Below are positions 25,142-34,231 of a DNA stretch of 38,824 nucleotides, in pieces. Numbering within the stretch: position 1 is the stretch's first letter; each line of letters opens with the position of its first letter. The notes beneath the pieces were generated by a model. That model ran no database searches, was not told the origin of the DNA, and worked only from the letters and a program-made list of their open reading frames with translations. The stretch lies in assembly GCA_902749685.1 (NCBI GenBank), contig CACVKW010000556.1:1-38824 (forward strand). The letters run 5' to 3'. This DNA is from Olavius sp. associated proteobacterium Delta 1. Lineage in GTDB: Bacteria > Desulfobacterota > Desulfobacteria > Desulfobacterales > JAFDCJ01. The translations under genes and the position numbers were made by a program.

Positions 25142-25576
25142 CTAGAAGGCTCCCAATTGGCAGGGTTTGATTTTGATACTGAGAGATTCGCAGGCGCCGC
25201 TGACAGCCATTTTCCGTACGTTGAAGCGGCTTGCAATGTCCCACGCATCGCAACAGGCAAGTTTACCGTCAACCAGAGCATTTCGGATAGCCTCTTCCAT
25301 TTGCCGGTTTTCAGGTGCTTTGGCCTTAACCGCTTTTTTATCGGGTTGATAGCCGAATAGCCCCAACTGGCATTTACTCAATTTTAGATCCAACAAATCT
25401 ACGGTTTTGCCGATTTCGGCCGGCGGCACCTCAAGCGCTGCTGCTATTTTAAAGGCGACCGCACAGGCCAGATTTCCTTGCCGGGCATTTTTTATTACCT
25501 TATCTTTGATGATCGGGTCCGCCTGGGCATCAGGCCCGTGCTTTGCTGAAAATTTCTGTCCTTTTTCAAGCGTCAT
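25142..25576 (-). CDS. Small protein with two repeated halves (unknown, HTH-like)
   Basis: This 144-residue protein contains an internal duplication. The first half (about 33-75) reads GNLACAVAFKIAAALEVPPA, then about 20 residues to KCQLGLFG; the second (about 104-144) reads GKLACCDAWDIASRFNVRKM and then ends PCQLGAF. Each half looks like a helix-turn-helix-sized unit ending in the CQLGxF word. I recall single- and double-copy proteins of this sort in deltaproteobacteria but no firm function. ATG at 25576 follows AAAGGAG (spacing 8). It lies alone, divergent from ispG. Confidence 0.65.
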   Translation of the reverse strand: MTLEKGQKFSAKHGPDAQADPIIKDKVIKNARQGNLACAVAFKIAAALEVPPAEIGKTVDLLDLKLSKCQLGLFGYQPDKKAVKAKAPENRQMEEAIRNALVDGKLACCDAWDIASRFNVRKMAVSGACESLSIKIKPCQLGAF

Positions 25577-25747
25577 TGGCTAATTCTCCTTTTTTATATT
25601 GACAAAAACAATTTGAATCAAAATTATTTGTATCCGGTCTTGAATTAAATTCGCTTGTTTGATAATTTTAAAATTTTCGATAAGTATATCACAGTTTCAC
25701 TTTTATTTGCAATTGGGCGCAGCCAGATTCAGGGTATCATTGTTGAT

Positions 25748-26836
25748 ATGTCCTTAAACGTCAGTCGTAAAAAAACGCGTCAAATCATGGTTGGCAATGT
25801 CCCCGTCGGGAATTTGGCCCCTATTTCCGTCCAATCGATGACGAATACGCCAACTGCCGATGTTAGTGCCACAGTTAGCCAAATTGAGCGGTTGCAAAAC
25901 GCCGGTTGTGAAATTATCCGGCTGGCCGTACCGGATAGTGAAGCTGCCCAGGCCATTTCCCTCATCAAACCCAAGATTTCCATCCCCCTTATCGCTGATA
26001 TACATTTTGACTTCCGATTGGCCATTGCCGCAGCCCAAGCCGGTGCCGATGCCCTCAGGATTAATCCCGGCAATATCGGCGGGGCCGCTAAAGTAAAGGC
26101 CGTGGTGGACTGTGCGAAAGATACCGGAATCTCGATCCGCATTGGAGTTAATGCCGGTTCTCTTGAAAAAGATATCCTTAAAAAATATAATGGTGTCACG
26201 GCCCGAGCCATGGTTGATAGTGCCCTGCGCAACATCGAATTGCTGAAATCTCTTGACTTTCACCAGATAAAAGTTTCTTTAAAAGCATCGGATGTGGCAC
26301 GTACGGTCGAAGCCTACCGATTGTTGTCTGCCAGAACCGATTTGCCCTTGCACGTGGGAGTGACCGAAGCCGGTTCCCTGTATTCCGGGATCGTCAAGTC
26401 CGCTCTGGGCATCGGAACGCTGCTGGCCGAGGGTATCGGGGATACGATTCGAGTCTCGTTAACGCGGGATCCCGTTGAAGAAGTGCGGGTCGGCTATGAA
26501 ATTCTCAAAGCTTTGGGCATCCGGCAGCGTGGACCGGAGATCATTTCCTGCCCCACCTGTGGACGCTGCAACATTGAACTCTTCGGTATTGTCGAACAGG
26601 TCGAAGAGGCCCTGTTGTCGACGGTCTCGCCGATTAAAATTGCTATTATGGGGTGTGTGGTAAACGGTCCCGGCGAGGCCCGGGAAGCCGACATCGGCAT
26701 TGCGGGAGGAGATGGAACCGGTATTCTATTCCGCAAGGGTAAGGTTGTCAAAAAATTTCCCCAGGAAAAGCTGGTTGAGGTGTTGATGGCCGAAGTCGAA
26801 AAATACGAACGAAATAGAAGCAAATTGGCGGATTGA
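25748..26836 (+). CDS. ispG: 4-hydroxy-3-methylbut-2-enyl diphosphate synthase
   Basis: This 362-residue Fe-S enzyme carries out the penultimate MEP-pathway step of isoprenoid synthesis. The cluster cysteines are C268 and C271 (CPTCGRC) and C303 (MGCVVNGPGE). The start at ATG 25748 gives MSLNVSRKKTRQIMVGNVPVG, the family N-terminus; an open extension upstream to 25655 is unlike IspG and is rejected, although no strong Shine-Dalgarno is seen at 25748. Its product ultimately feeds the menA-like polyprenyl step found later in the window. Confidence 0.95.
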   Translation: MSLNVSRKKTRQIMVGNVPVGNLAPISVQSMTNTPTADVSATVSQIERLQNAGCEIIRLAVPDSEAAQAISLIKPKISIPLIADIHFDFRLAIAAAQAGADALRINPGNIGGAAKVKAVVDCAKDTGISIRIGVNAGSLEKDILKKYNGVTARAMVDSALRNIELLKSLDFHQIKVSLKASDVARTVEAYRLLSARTDLPLHVGVTEAGSLYSGIVKSALGIGTLLAEGIGDTIRVSLTRDPVEEVRVGYEILKALGIRQRGPEIISCPTCGRCNIELFGIVEQVEEALLSTVSPIKIAIMGCVVNGPGEAREADIGIAGGDGTGILFRKGKVVKKFPQEKLVEVLMAEVEKYERNRSKLAD

Positions 26837-26873
26837 GGGACAAAAAATTGTAACAGATCAGCCAACCGCAGAT

Positions 26874-26971
26874 GTCACAGAGATTTTTATATCAAAAATT
26901 TCCTCTTAACTATTTATACTTATTGCATTATGACTTCCTCAGCGTTCTCTGCGAACTCTGTGGTGAACTAT
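26874..26971. repeat. Inverted pair of period-9 repeats before proS
   Basis: At 26874-26891 units ACCGCAGAT and GTCACAGAG are followed at 26937-26971 by CCTCAGCGT, TCTCTGCGA and ACTCTGTGG in the opposite sense. The two parts are partly complementary across about 45 nt. This kind of CACAGAG/CGCAGAG phrase is familiar from intergenic DNA of deltaproteobacteria. Confidence 0.6.
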
Positions 26972-27007
26972 TAAAAAATTATTATTTATTTAACTGAAAG
27001 GAACCCA

Positions 27008-28528
27008 ATGGGGAGCAACGTAAAGACTGCAATAACACCGACAAGAGCAGAGGATTATCCGGAATGGTATCAGCAGGTGATTAAAGCCTCCGACCTGGCG
27101 GAACGATCTCCGGTCAGAGGATGCATGGTCATTAAGCCGTGGGGATATGCGCTCTGGGAAAATATCGTTCGCGTAATGGATGATATGTTCAAGGCCACCG
27201 GTGTCAAAAATGCCTATTTCCCATTATTTATTCCCTTAAGCTTTCTGGAAAAAGAAGCCGAGCATGTTGAAGGGTTCGCCAAAGAGTGCGCGGTGGTCAC
27301 CCATCACCGGTTGGAAAAAGGTGCGGACGGTGCCTTAGTGCCGGCCGGCGCCTTAACGGAACCGCTGGTGGTTCGGCCGACTTCGGAAACGATTATCGGG
27401 GATTCTTTTTCCAAATGGGTCAGCAGTTATCGTGATCTGCCCATTTTGATCAACCAGTGGGCCAACGTGGTTCGCTGGGAGATGCGAACCCGGATCTTTC
27501 TAAGAACCAGTGAATTTTTATGGCAAGAGGGTCACACCGCCCATTCCACCAAAGAAGAGGCAATTGAACGTACCAAACTTATGCTGGATGTCTATGCCCG
27601 GATGGCCGAAGAGTATTTGGCGATGCCTGTGATAAGCGGCGCCAAAAGTGCGGCCGAGCGTTTTCCGGGGGCAGTCGACACGCTGTGCATAGAAGCCATG
27701 ATGCAGGATTGTAAAGCCCTGCAAGCCGGTACTTCGCATTTCTTGGGTCAAAATTTTGCCAAAGCATCTGATATTAAATTTCAAACCGCCGACGAAACCG
27801 AAGATTATGTATGGACCACTTCCTGGGGCGCTTCCACCCGTCTGATAGGGGGGGTCATCATGACTCATGGCGATGATGATGGTATCATATTGCCGCCGAA
27901 GGTGGCGTCGGCGCAGCTTGTGTTATTGCCGATAATCAGGAAAGCCGACGACCGCGAACAGGTGATGAGCTACACCGAAAAACTGGCCCATCAGCTGCGG
28001 GATACATATTATCATCATCATAAATTAGTTGTGGAAATCGACGATCGCGATATCGGAGGAGCTCGCGGCTGGGATTGGATAAAAAAAGGAATACCGCTGC
28101 GGGTTGAAATCGGTCCCCGCGATATCGCGCAAAATTCAGTCTATGTTGCACGGCGCGACGAAGCCCATCATGAAAAAACCTCCATCAAAACAGAGCAGTT
28201 CGTGGCCAATATAACGAATTTGTTGGATGAAATCCAGGACAACCTCTATGCGCGGGCTGAAACCTTTCGTAAAGATCACACGGTAACCATTGAGGACCAA
28301 AATTCGTTTTACGAATATTTCACACCGCAAGAATTGGAGAAACCTGAAATTCATGGCGGTTTTGCCGTGTCTTGCTGGTGCGGCGATCAGGCATGCGAGC
28401 TAAAAATAAAAGAGGATCTGGCGGTGACCATCCGCTGCATCCCTTTTGAGGAAGACAGTAAATCCGGCAATTGTATCTGCTGCGGCAAACCCGGCACCTG
28501 CCAGGCAATTTTTTCAAAAGCATATTAA
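27008..28528 (+). CDS. proS: Prolyl-tRNA synthetase, archaeal/eukaryotic type
   Basis: This 506-residue class II synthetase is of the short archaeal/eukaryotic-like architecture, without the bacterial editing insertion. Signatures include the N-terminal DYPEWYQQVIKASDLAERSPVRG, motif 2 WEMRTRIFLRTSEFLWQEGH, and the C-terminal zinc domain with CWCGDQAC and CICCGKPG. AAAGGAACCCA precedes the ATG. The whole active site seems intact. This type occurs in some bacteria, including several anaerobic lineages. Confidence 0.95.
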   Translation: MGSNVKTAITPTRAEDYPEWYQQVIKASDLAERSPVRGCMVIKPWGYALWENIVRVMDDMFKATGVKNAYFPLFIPLSFLEKEAEHVEGFAKECAVVTHHRLEKGADGALVPAGALTEPLVVRPTSETIIGDSFSKWVSSYRDLPILINQWANVVRWEMRTRIFLRTSEFLWQEGHTAHSTKEEAIERTKLMLDVYARMAEEYLAMPVISGAKSAAERFPGAVDTLCIEAMMQDCKALQAGTSHFLGQNFAKASDIKFQTADETEDYVWTTSWGASTRLIGGVIMTHGDDDGIILPPKVASAQLVLLPIIRKADDREQVMSYTEKLAHQLRDTYYHHHKLVVEIDDRDIGGARGWDWIKKGIPLRVEIGPRDIAQNSVYVARRDEAHHEKTSIKTEQFVANITNLLDEIQDNLYARAETFRKDHTVTIEDQNSFYEYFTPQELEKPEIHGGFAVSCWCGDQACELKIKEDLAVTIRCIPFEEDSKSGNCICCGKPGTCQAIFSKAY

Positions 28529-28533
28529 AGATA

Positions 28534-28561
28534 GTCGCTGGATACTGGATAACGGGTGATC
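28534..28561 (+). repeat. Short period-7 array between proS and relA (GATACTG)
   Basis: Units GTCGCTG, GATACTG, GATAACG and GGTGATC are in phase and run up to the relA TTG start. The word is shared with 22649-22697. Confidence 0.6.
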
Positions 28562-28565
28562 CGAT

Positions 28566-30710
28566 TTGATCCGAGTTAATGATGTCATAGACAAAATCAG
28601 TGATTACCATCCGGGAGCGGATCTGGGTATAATTGAGCGTGCTTATATCTATTCGGCCAGGGTGCATGAGGGGCAGGTTCGTCTATCCGGTGAGCCCTAT
28701 CTTACCCATCCGCTGGAGGTAGCCGGAATCCTGGCCGATATGAAACTGGATGTCATCAGTGTTGTGGCCGGGTTCCTGCATGATGTGATCGAGGACACCC
28801 ATGCCGTTCCGGAAGATATTGAAAAACTGTTCGGCCCTGAAGTGCGTCATATTGTATCCGGTGTCACCAAACTTAGCAGCCTGACTTTTCATAGCTCCCG
28901 GGCGCGTCAGGCAGAGAGTCTGCGCAAGATGTTTCTGGCAATGGCTGATGATATCCGGGTCATTCTAATCAAACTGGCCGACAGACTCCACAATATGCGT
29001 ACCCTGCAATTCCACAAGGCCAACAAAAGGAAAACGATTGCCAAAGAAACCCTCGACATCTATGCTCCCATAGCCGCCCGTCTCGGTATATACTGGATTA
29101 AAAATGAACTTGAAGAAACCTCTTTTAAATTTCTCCAACCGGACGAATATAACCGGATTCAAACCCTTGTGGCCAAATCCAGAACGGAACGCGAAAAGTA
29201 TATGCAAACCGTCAAAGACTACATCCAGAAAAAAATGGATGAGGCCCATTTGACGTGCGAGATTTTAGGGCGCAACAAGAATTATTTTAGCATATATAAT
29301 AAAATGATATCGCAAAACCTGCCTTTTGGAGAAATCTACGATATCATTGCCTTCCGAATTGTTTTGGATTCCATCTCCCAGTGTTATGAAGCTCTGGGGC
29401 TAATCCACTCGATGTGGAAACCGATCGATCACAAGTTTAAGGACTATGTGGCCCGGCCCAAGCCCAATATGTATCAGTCTTTGCACACAACGGTTGTCGG
29501 ACCATTTGGTGAGCGTATTGAAATCCAAATTCGAACCCGGGATATGGATCGTGTTGCCAAATCGGGCATCGCCGCGCATTGGAGCTATAAAGAAGGTAAA
29601 CGAATTGACGAAAATATCAGTGAAAAATTTGCCTGGATTCAAGACCTCGTGGAAAATCAGGAAAACTTCCGGGATCCCGGCGAGTTCCTCGAAAATGTTC
29701 GTATCGACCTTTTTCAGGATGAGGTTTACGTGTTCACACCGCGCGGTGAAATTAAAACCTTGCCGTATGGGGCGACGACGGTTGATTTTGCTTACATGAT
29801 CCACACTGAAGTCGGCAATCAATGCACCGGTGCCAAAGTCAACGGACAGCTGGTCCCCCTGGCCTATGAATTGAAAACCGGAGATATCGTTGAAATAACC
29901 ATCGCTAAGAATCACCATCCCAGCAAAGACTGGCTTAAATATGTCAAGACCGTCAAAGCGCGTTCAAAGATACGATACTGGATCAAGACCCAGGAAAAAG
30001 AACGCAGTATAAGTTTGGGGCGGGAAATGCTGGAAAAGGCGTTTCGCAAGGAAAAGCTCAGCTTTAATGCCATGCTCAAAACCGAGCAAATGGCGAATGT
30101 CGGAACCCATTTTGGATTTAAAGCAGTTGATGATTTAGTGGCCAATGTGGGTTATGGAAAAATTACACCCCTGCAGGTCGTCCGTAAAATTGCCCCCAAA
30201 AAGGAGCCGCAAGCAGACCCGGAATCGATTTTTAACAAACTCGTCGGTCGAGTGGTTCGTAAAAAAAGACTTAAAGACGGGGTGCTCGTCAAAGGTGTGG
30301 ATGATATCCTGATCAGGTTTGGTAAATGTTGTCAGCCGGTCCCCGGTGATTCGATTATCGGCTATATCACGAGGGGATATGGTGTGACCGTGCATCGTAC
30401 CAATTGTGTCAATGCCTTGCGCTTGACCCCCGAACGTCAAATTGAGGTCGAGTGGAATCAGGAAGCCAGCGAAACCTATCCGGTAAAAATCCAAATTGTC
30501 TCCCATGATCGGGTCGGGCTGCTGGCTGATGTGGTCGGCAATATCAGTAAATTCGGCGCCAATATCCTCAATGCGAGTTCAGAAACCCGCGACAACAAGA
30601 TGGTCGACAGCTATTTTACGATTGGCGTTGAGGATACCACTCATTTGGAAAGGATTTTGTCGGCGGTCCGGAAGGTTAAACTCGTGCAGGATGTCAAAAG
30701 GATCGGGTAG
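28566..30710 (+). CDS. RelA/SpoT-family (p)ppGpp synthetase/hydrolase
   Basis: This 714-residue bifunctional-type Rsh protein has an HD hydrolase domain (about 25-180, H48 and H72-D73 in FLHDVIEDT), a nucleotidyltransferase domain (about 235-345, KFKDYVARPKPNMYQSLHT), TGS (about 385-445, VYVFTPRGEIKTLP) and a C-terminal ACT domain (about 640-710). The intact HD residues suggest SpoT-like hydrolysis is retained. It starts with TTG at 28566: the next in-frame ATG would remove part of the HD domain. No strong Shine-Dalgarno; the leader is a 7-nt repeat array. Stringent-response control of growth is the known family role. Confidence 0.93.
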   Translation: MIRVNDVIDKISDYHPGADLGIIERAYIYSARVHEGQVRLSGEPYLTHPLEVAGILADMKLDVISVVAGFLHDVIEDTHAVPEDIEKLFGPEVRHIVSGVTKLSSLTFHSSRARQAESLRKMFLAMADDIRVILIKLADRLHNMRTLQFHKANKRKTIAKETLDIYAPIAARLGIYWIKNELEETSFKFLQPDEYNRIQTLVAKSRTEREKYMQTVKDYIQKKMDEAHLTCEILGRNKNYFSIYNKMISQNLPFGEIYDIIAFRIVLDSISQCYEALGLIHSMWKPIDHKFKDYVARPKPNMYQSLHTTVVGPFGERIEIQIRTRDMDRVAKSGIAAHWSYKEGKRIDENISEKFAWIQDLVENQENFRDPGEFLENVRIDLFQDEVYVFTPRGEIKTLPYGATTVDFAYMIHTEVGNQCTGAKVNGQLVPLAYELKTGDIVEITIAKNHHPSKDWLKYVKTVKARSKIRYWIKTQEKERSISLGREMLEKAFRKEKLSFNAMLKTEQMANVGTHFGFKAVDDLVANVGYGKITPLQVVRKIAPKKEPQADPESIFNKLVGRVVRKKRLKDGVLVKGVDDILIRFGKCCQPVPGDSIIGYITRGYGVTVHRTNCVNALRLTPERQIEVEWNQEASETYPVKIQIVSHDRVGLLADVVGNISKFGANILNASSETRDNKMVDSYFTIGVEDTTHLERILSAVRKVKLVQDVKRIG

Positions 30711-30719
30711 AGCGTGGGA

Positions 30720-30888
30720 ATTGAATATTGAAGATTGAAAATCGAATATTTGTGGTATTCTATCGATTTAAATTGAGGTATTTGCTTCTTATGGGCAGTC
30801 CGACTGATTATATAGGTTAATCATATAGAGTCATTTTTAAAATAGACAATAACCTTAAATATTCATTTTTCAATCTTCAATCTTCAAT
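30720..30888. repeat. Inverted pair of period-7 arrays between relA and rpmB
   Basis: At 30720-30754 units ATTGAAT, ATTGAAG, ATTGAAA, ATCGAAT and ATTTGTG are in phase. At 30861-30888 ATTCATT, TTTCAAT, CTTCAAT and CTTCAAT are the inverted relative. The pair lies between convergent genes and could form a long hairpin serving both as transcript end. Confidence 0.75.
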
Positions 30889-30890
30889 AA

Positions 30891-31082
30891 TTATGGCGCT
30901 TTAACCACAGAGCCCGACTTGATGCAGTTGGTGCAGACAACCATCTTTTTAACTCTGCCGTTTGAAATCGTCCGAACACGCTGCAAATTCGGGTTGAATC
31001 TGCGCTTGTTTAGATTGTGAGCGTGGCTGATATTGTTGCCCACCATCGGTTTTTTACCGCATATTTCACACATCCGGGACAT
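30891..31082 (-). CDS. rpmB: Ribosomal protein L28
   Basis: This 63-residue protein begins [20 protein letters not shown] and continues [13 protein letters not shown], the L28 signature, with zinc-type cysteines C5, C8 and C51, C54 (VVCTNC). ATG at 31082 follows CAAGGAGAATAAAT. It is the last gene of the trxA-bamD-rpmB run on this strand, with its own promoter candidate upstream. Confidence 0.97.
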   Translation of the reverse strand: MSRMCEICGKKPMVGNNISHAHNLNKRRFNPNLQRVRTISNGRVKKMVVCTNCIKSGSVVKAP

Positions 31083-31152
31083 ATTTATTCTCCTTGTTGC
31101 TGCCTAAAATCGAGCGTTTCAAATTTAAAAAGTAATCCGCTAAAAACCTGAT

Positions 31153-31181
31153 TTTCTACACGAATACCTGGCAAGTGTAAA
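31153..31181 (-). promoter_or_regulatory. Candidate sigma70 promoter for rpmB
   Basis: On the minus strand TTTACA (31181-31176, 5/6) and TAGAAA (31158-31153, 4/6) are 17 nt apart in the bamD-rpmB gap, about 70 nt before the rpmB start. Confidence 0.5.
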
Positions 31182-31189
31182 GTGTTTTT

Positions 31190-31873
31190 TTAGTTTTCCA
31201 TGGTTTCTTCGGCTATCGAGGCTTCGCATTTAGCGATAAATTGCAGAGCTTTCTGGTGGTATCCGACGTCAGGGTAATTGGAAAGCACCGCCATAAATCG
31301 TTGCAGGGCGGCTTGGTAGTGTTTGGATTTATAATAAAAAAGACCGATATAGTATTCATTTCCGGCTAAGCTTTTTAAACATTTTGGGATGTGCTCATTG
31401 CCGCTGCGAGCATATTGGTCGTCGGGAAATTGTTTGTACAGCCGCTGAAATATTTCAAGCGATTTGCGGGCAGGTGTCTGATCCCGATCAATTGTATCGA
31501 TTTGATCATAATAGCAACGTCCGATTTGATAGATTACATAGGGTATCGCCTCGTTGCGTGGATGCAGCTTTTCGAACTCTTCGTAGGCGAAGATCGCCTC
31601 ATCATATTGCTTTAGATGATAGTGGGAATCTGCGATTTTCAGTTCAGCCAAAATCGCGTATTTGGAAAACGGGTACCAGTCCTTTAGCCTCTGGAAGTAT
31701 TCAATGGCGTCTTTATAGTCGCCATCTTCGAAGGCATCCATACCATCCCATGCCAGTTCCTGGGCCGATCCGGTTTCGTCTTTGCCGACGAGGGCATTCC
31801 ACGATTTTTTGAGCGCGGAGCAACCGGAACCCACCAGAATAATGATGACTCCAACAGCTATGAGTCGTTTCAT
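31190..31873 (-). CDS. bamD: Outer-membrane assembly lipoprotein BamD
   Basis: This 227-residue lipoprotein is part of the Bam complex that inserts outer-membrane proteins. Signal peptide and lipobox GSGC (C18), then five TPR-like helices pairs (about 40-215) with the BamD words DAIEYFQRLKDWYPFSKYA, EFEKLHPRNEAIPYVIYQIG and the Cys-containing GRCYYDQ. Lies 75 nt downstream of trxA. Length slightly below E. coli BamD (245). Confidence 0.9.
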   Translation of the reverse strand: MKRLIAVGVIIILVGSGCSALKKSWNALVGKDETGSAQELAWDGMDAFEDGDYKDAIEYFQRLKDWYPFSKYAILAELKIADSHYHLKQYDEAIFAYEEFEKLHPRNEAIPYVIYQIGRCYYDQIDTIDRDQTPARKSLEIFQRLYKQFPDDQYARSGNEHIPKCLKSLAGNEYYIGLFYYKSKHYQAALQRFMAVLSNYPDVGYHQKALQFIAKCEASIAEETMEN

Positions 31874-31948
31874 GCCTTTGCCCTAATTTTTTTTAGACCC
31901 TTGCCGACAAGGAACCCTGCTCTGCATCCATAATTTAGTTGAATTAAA

Positions 31949-32275
31949 TTACAGCAACTTGTTGATGGCTTCTTCCAGTTTTGATTTGGCAACCATGCCG
32001 GTGATCTGCTCGACAACGTCACCTTTCTTAAAGAAGATAAGCGTCGGTATGGCTTTGATTCCGAATTTCCCGGGTGTTACGGGGCTATTATCAACATTGC
32101 ACTTGGTAAATTTAATTTGGTCACCAAATGTATTGGCGAGATCTTGTACTACCGGTCCAATGGCTTTGCAGGGACCGCACCAGGGCGCCCAGAAATCGAC
32201 CAGCACCGGTTTATCGGAATGTAAAACTTCAGATTCAAAATTTCCGTCATCTATCTCCATGATTCCTTCTGCCAT
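31949..32275 (-). CDS. trxA: Thioredoxin
   Basis: This 108-residue thiol-disulfide reductase has the WCGPCK active site (C33, C36), the cis-Pro motif IPTLIFF and the family C-terminus. The start MAEGIMEID has ATG at 32275 and a weak upstream GGAAGGT. A perfect-consensus promoter lies upstream (32317-32345). Same strand as bamD and rpmB. Confidence 0.95.
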   Translation of the reverse strand: MAEGIMEIDDGNFESEVLHSDKPVLVDFWAPWCGPCKAIGPVVQDLANTFGDQIKFTKCNVDNSPVTPGKFGIKAIPTLIFFKKGDVVEQITGMVAKSKLEEAINKLL

Positions 32276-32316
32276 AACCTTCCATCCTTTCCTTGGAAAA
32301 ATAATAAGAATGGTTC

Positions 32317-32345
32317 ATTATAGTTATGGCAGTGTCTATTGTCAA
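32317..32345 (-). promoter_or_regulatory. Perfect-consensus sigma70 promoter for trxA
   Basis: On the minus strand TTGACA (32345-32340) and TATAAT (32322-32317) are exactly 17 nt apart, all 12 positions matching. Transcription should start near 32310, about 35 nt before the trxA ATG. Confidence 0.85.
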
Positions 32346-32515
32346 CCATGGACAATTCCCAAACGATAAGCCACTCAGACACGCGGGCACCAAGACGGAA
32401 TATGAATTTAGGTCTTGATTTGCCTTTTGGTTTCTGGCATTTTTTCACTGGTTTTCGTTCCATCCGACATCTTTTCAGATGACCGGTTCCAAAATCCCAG
32501 CGGGGAGGAACTCAA

Positions 32516-33322
32516 TTGACAAAAAAAATTCGAATTGGAGCCCTGATTTCGGGGGGCGGCACGAACCTGCAGGCGATAATCGATGCGTGCCGCAACGGCA
32601 GGATCAATGGCCGAATGGTTTATGTCGGTTCGGATAATCCAGATGCCGATGGTCTTGCCAGAGCCCGCCGGGACAACATTCCGACTTTTGTCGTCGACTA
32701 TACTTCAATTATTCGGGCAACAAAAGCAGAACCTCAAAAGGCGAAGCTGCCGGATGACTTTGATTACACTGAATTGCTGACAAAACAAAATTTTTTTGGT
32801 GACGGAGATGATCCTGCCAGGATAAAATTATTTTTGATAAGCCGTGCCATCGCCGAAGCCGGACTGCTGGAGGCTATGGCGCTTTATCCTTTCGATCTTT
32901 TAGTGCTGGCCGGTTTTATGCGTAATTTAACGCCTTATTTTATCGATCGGGTTAACACCGAACATAGCCGACCGCGTATTATGAATATTCATCCGGCCCT
33001 GCTCCCGGCATTTGCCGGAGTCGACGGATATGGCGATACATTCCGTTATGGATGCAAGGTCGGTGGTTGTACGGTTCACTTCATCGACTACGGCGAAGAT
33101 ACCGGACCGATTATCGGTCAGCGAGCATTTCAAATCCAGCCCGAAGATACCATCGATACAATCCGCAAAAAGGGCCTAAAACTTGAATGGGAGCTGTACC
33201 CGGCCTGCATTCAGCTGTATGCCCAGGGGCGCATCAAGGTGGTCAAGCGCAGCTTCGATTTGGGCGGAGGCAAAAAAATTTCCAGGAAGGTCGCAGTGGT
33301 TGAGGATTTAAAAGATAGATGA
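32516..33322 (+). CDS. purN: Phosphoribosylglycinamide formyltransferase-like protein with insertion
   Basis: This 268-residue protein resembles GAR transformylase (PurN), which uses formyl-tetrahydrofolate in purine synthesis. It has the N-terminal ALISGGGTNLQAII, the active-site Asn-His (N157, H159 in MNIHPALLPAF) and D195 in DTGPIIGQ. It is longer than the usual 190-220 residues because of a charged stretch at about 62-110 (AEPQKAKLPDDFDYTELLTK). TTG at 32516 follows GGGGAGGAA, which decides the start. The insertion sits between the phosphate-binding and folate parts, so activity probably remains. Confidence 0.88.
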   Translation: MTKKIRIGALISGGGTNLQAIIDACRNGRINGRMVYVGSDNPDADGLARARRDNIPTFVVDYTSIIRATKAEPQKAKLPDDFDYTELLTKQNFFGDGDDPARIKLFLISRAIAEAGLLEAMALYPFDLLVLAGFMRNLTPYFIDRVNTEHSRPRIMNIHPALLPAFAGVDGYGDTFRYGCKVGGCTVHFIDYGEDTGPIIGQRAFQIQPEDTIDTIRKKGLKLEWELYPACIQLYAQGRIKVVKRSFDLGGGKKISRKVAVVEDLKDR

Positions 33323-33346
33323 GACGGTAAGAGGGTAAGAAGATAT
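33323..33346 (+). repeat. Short period-8 array after purN
   Basis: Units GACGGTAA, GAGGGTAA and GAAGATAT follow the purN stop directly, before the convergent NlpC/P60 gene. Confidence 0.5.
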
Positions 33347-33357
33347 AAAAAATCTGC

Positions 33358-34161
33358 CTACAGGTACGACCTTGCACCCAGATAGCGGGATTGATAATAT
33401 TTGCTCGCTAGGGACGATATTCGTATATTACGACCTCTGCCGGGAGCATGCAGAAATTTACTATTCCCGGCATAAATACCCACGTGTGAAACCCGTCTAC
33501 CCCCGGAGGTCGCGAAGAAAACCAGATCGCCTTTCGCCAGTTGACCGCGCCTGATCGGCGTTCCGGCTTGCCACTGCTGCCCTGACGATCGCGGAAGATC
33601 AAGACCGTTCAATCGGTAAACCACCATCGTCAGCCCGCTGCAATCAAATCCTGTCCGAGGTGATTCTCCGCCCCATCGATAGGGGACCCCGATATACTGT
33701 TGCGCGGTTCTGACAATATCGTTTCTGAGATGTTCATTGTCACCCGTTTGCCAGGAACGCGCAGCGAAATCCTTCGGACCAACGATGTAATAATTCTCAA
33801 TTATTCCAATGAATTTTAAATCCTCAGCCCTGTTGCGGGCATCCTTATGCGTAGCGTAGTTGCCGAAACGTACTTTATAGAGCCCCGTTTCATGGCGGAA
33901 ATGGTACGCGTTTATTCCCTTTGTCTGGAGCTGTTCGGTGAACCGCACGGCGTTGCTCATATTAGAGAAAGCGCCGACCTGAATGGAGTGGCGTATGGCA
34001 GGAAGCTGCTTTTGCAGTGCCGGCTCCAATTCATCCCACGATTCAGTCGATCGTCCCCCGCAACCCCAGGAGGTGAGCGCCAACATCAACGTAACTGGTA
34101 TTAGCACTTGGGGCCCGAAGAATTTTCGAGCGCAATATGAATTAACTTTACCGCAGGACAT
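33358..34161 (-). CDS. SPOR-NlpC/P60 cell-wall hydrolase, probable lipoprotein
   Basis: This 267-residue exported protein has a hydrophobic N-terminal segment (about 15-33) ending SWGC (C34), a poor but possible lipobox. An SPOR domain (about 56-130; HSIQVGAFSNMSNAVRFTEQL) binds denuded peptidoglycan at division sites. The NlpC/P60 domain (about 145-265) has catalytic C174 (FDCSG), H226 (SHVGIY) and H238 (LHAPGRG). Family members cut peptide stems of peptidoglycan. The start ATG at 34161 has a weak Shine-Dalgarno, so a nearby later start is possible. It lies 70 nt after the TraB-family gene on the same strand. Confidence 0.87.
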   Translation of the reverse strand: MSCGKVNSYCARKFFGPQVLIPVTLMLALTSWGCGGRSTESWDELEPALQKQLPAIRHSIQVGAFSNMSNAVRFTEQLQTKGINAYHFRHETGLYKVRFGNYATHKDARNRAEDLKFIGIIENYYIVGPKDFAARSWQTGDNEHLRNDIVRTAQQYIGVPYRWGGESPRTGFDCSGLTMVVYRLNGLDLPRSSGQQWQAGTPIRRGQLAKGDLVFFATSGGRRVSHVGIYAGNSKFLHAPGRGRNIRISSLASKYYQSRYLGARSYL

Positions 34162-34231
34162 AATTCATTGCACAAACATACACAGGGTTATGCGCATAAG
34201 ACCTTAAGGTGAATTTAATTCTTCGTGAACC

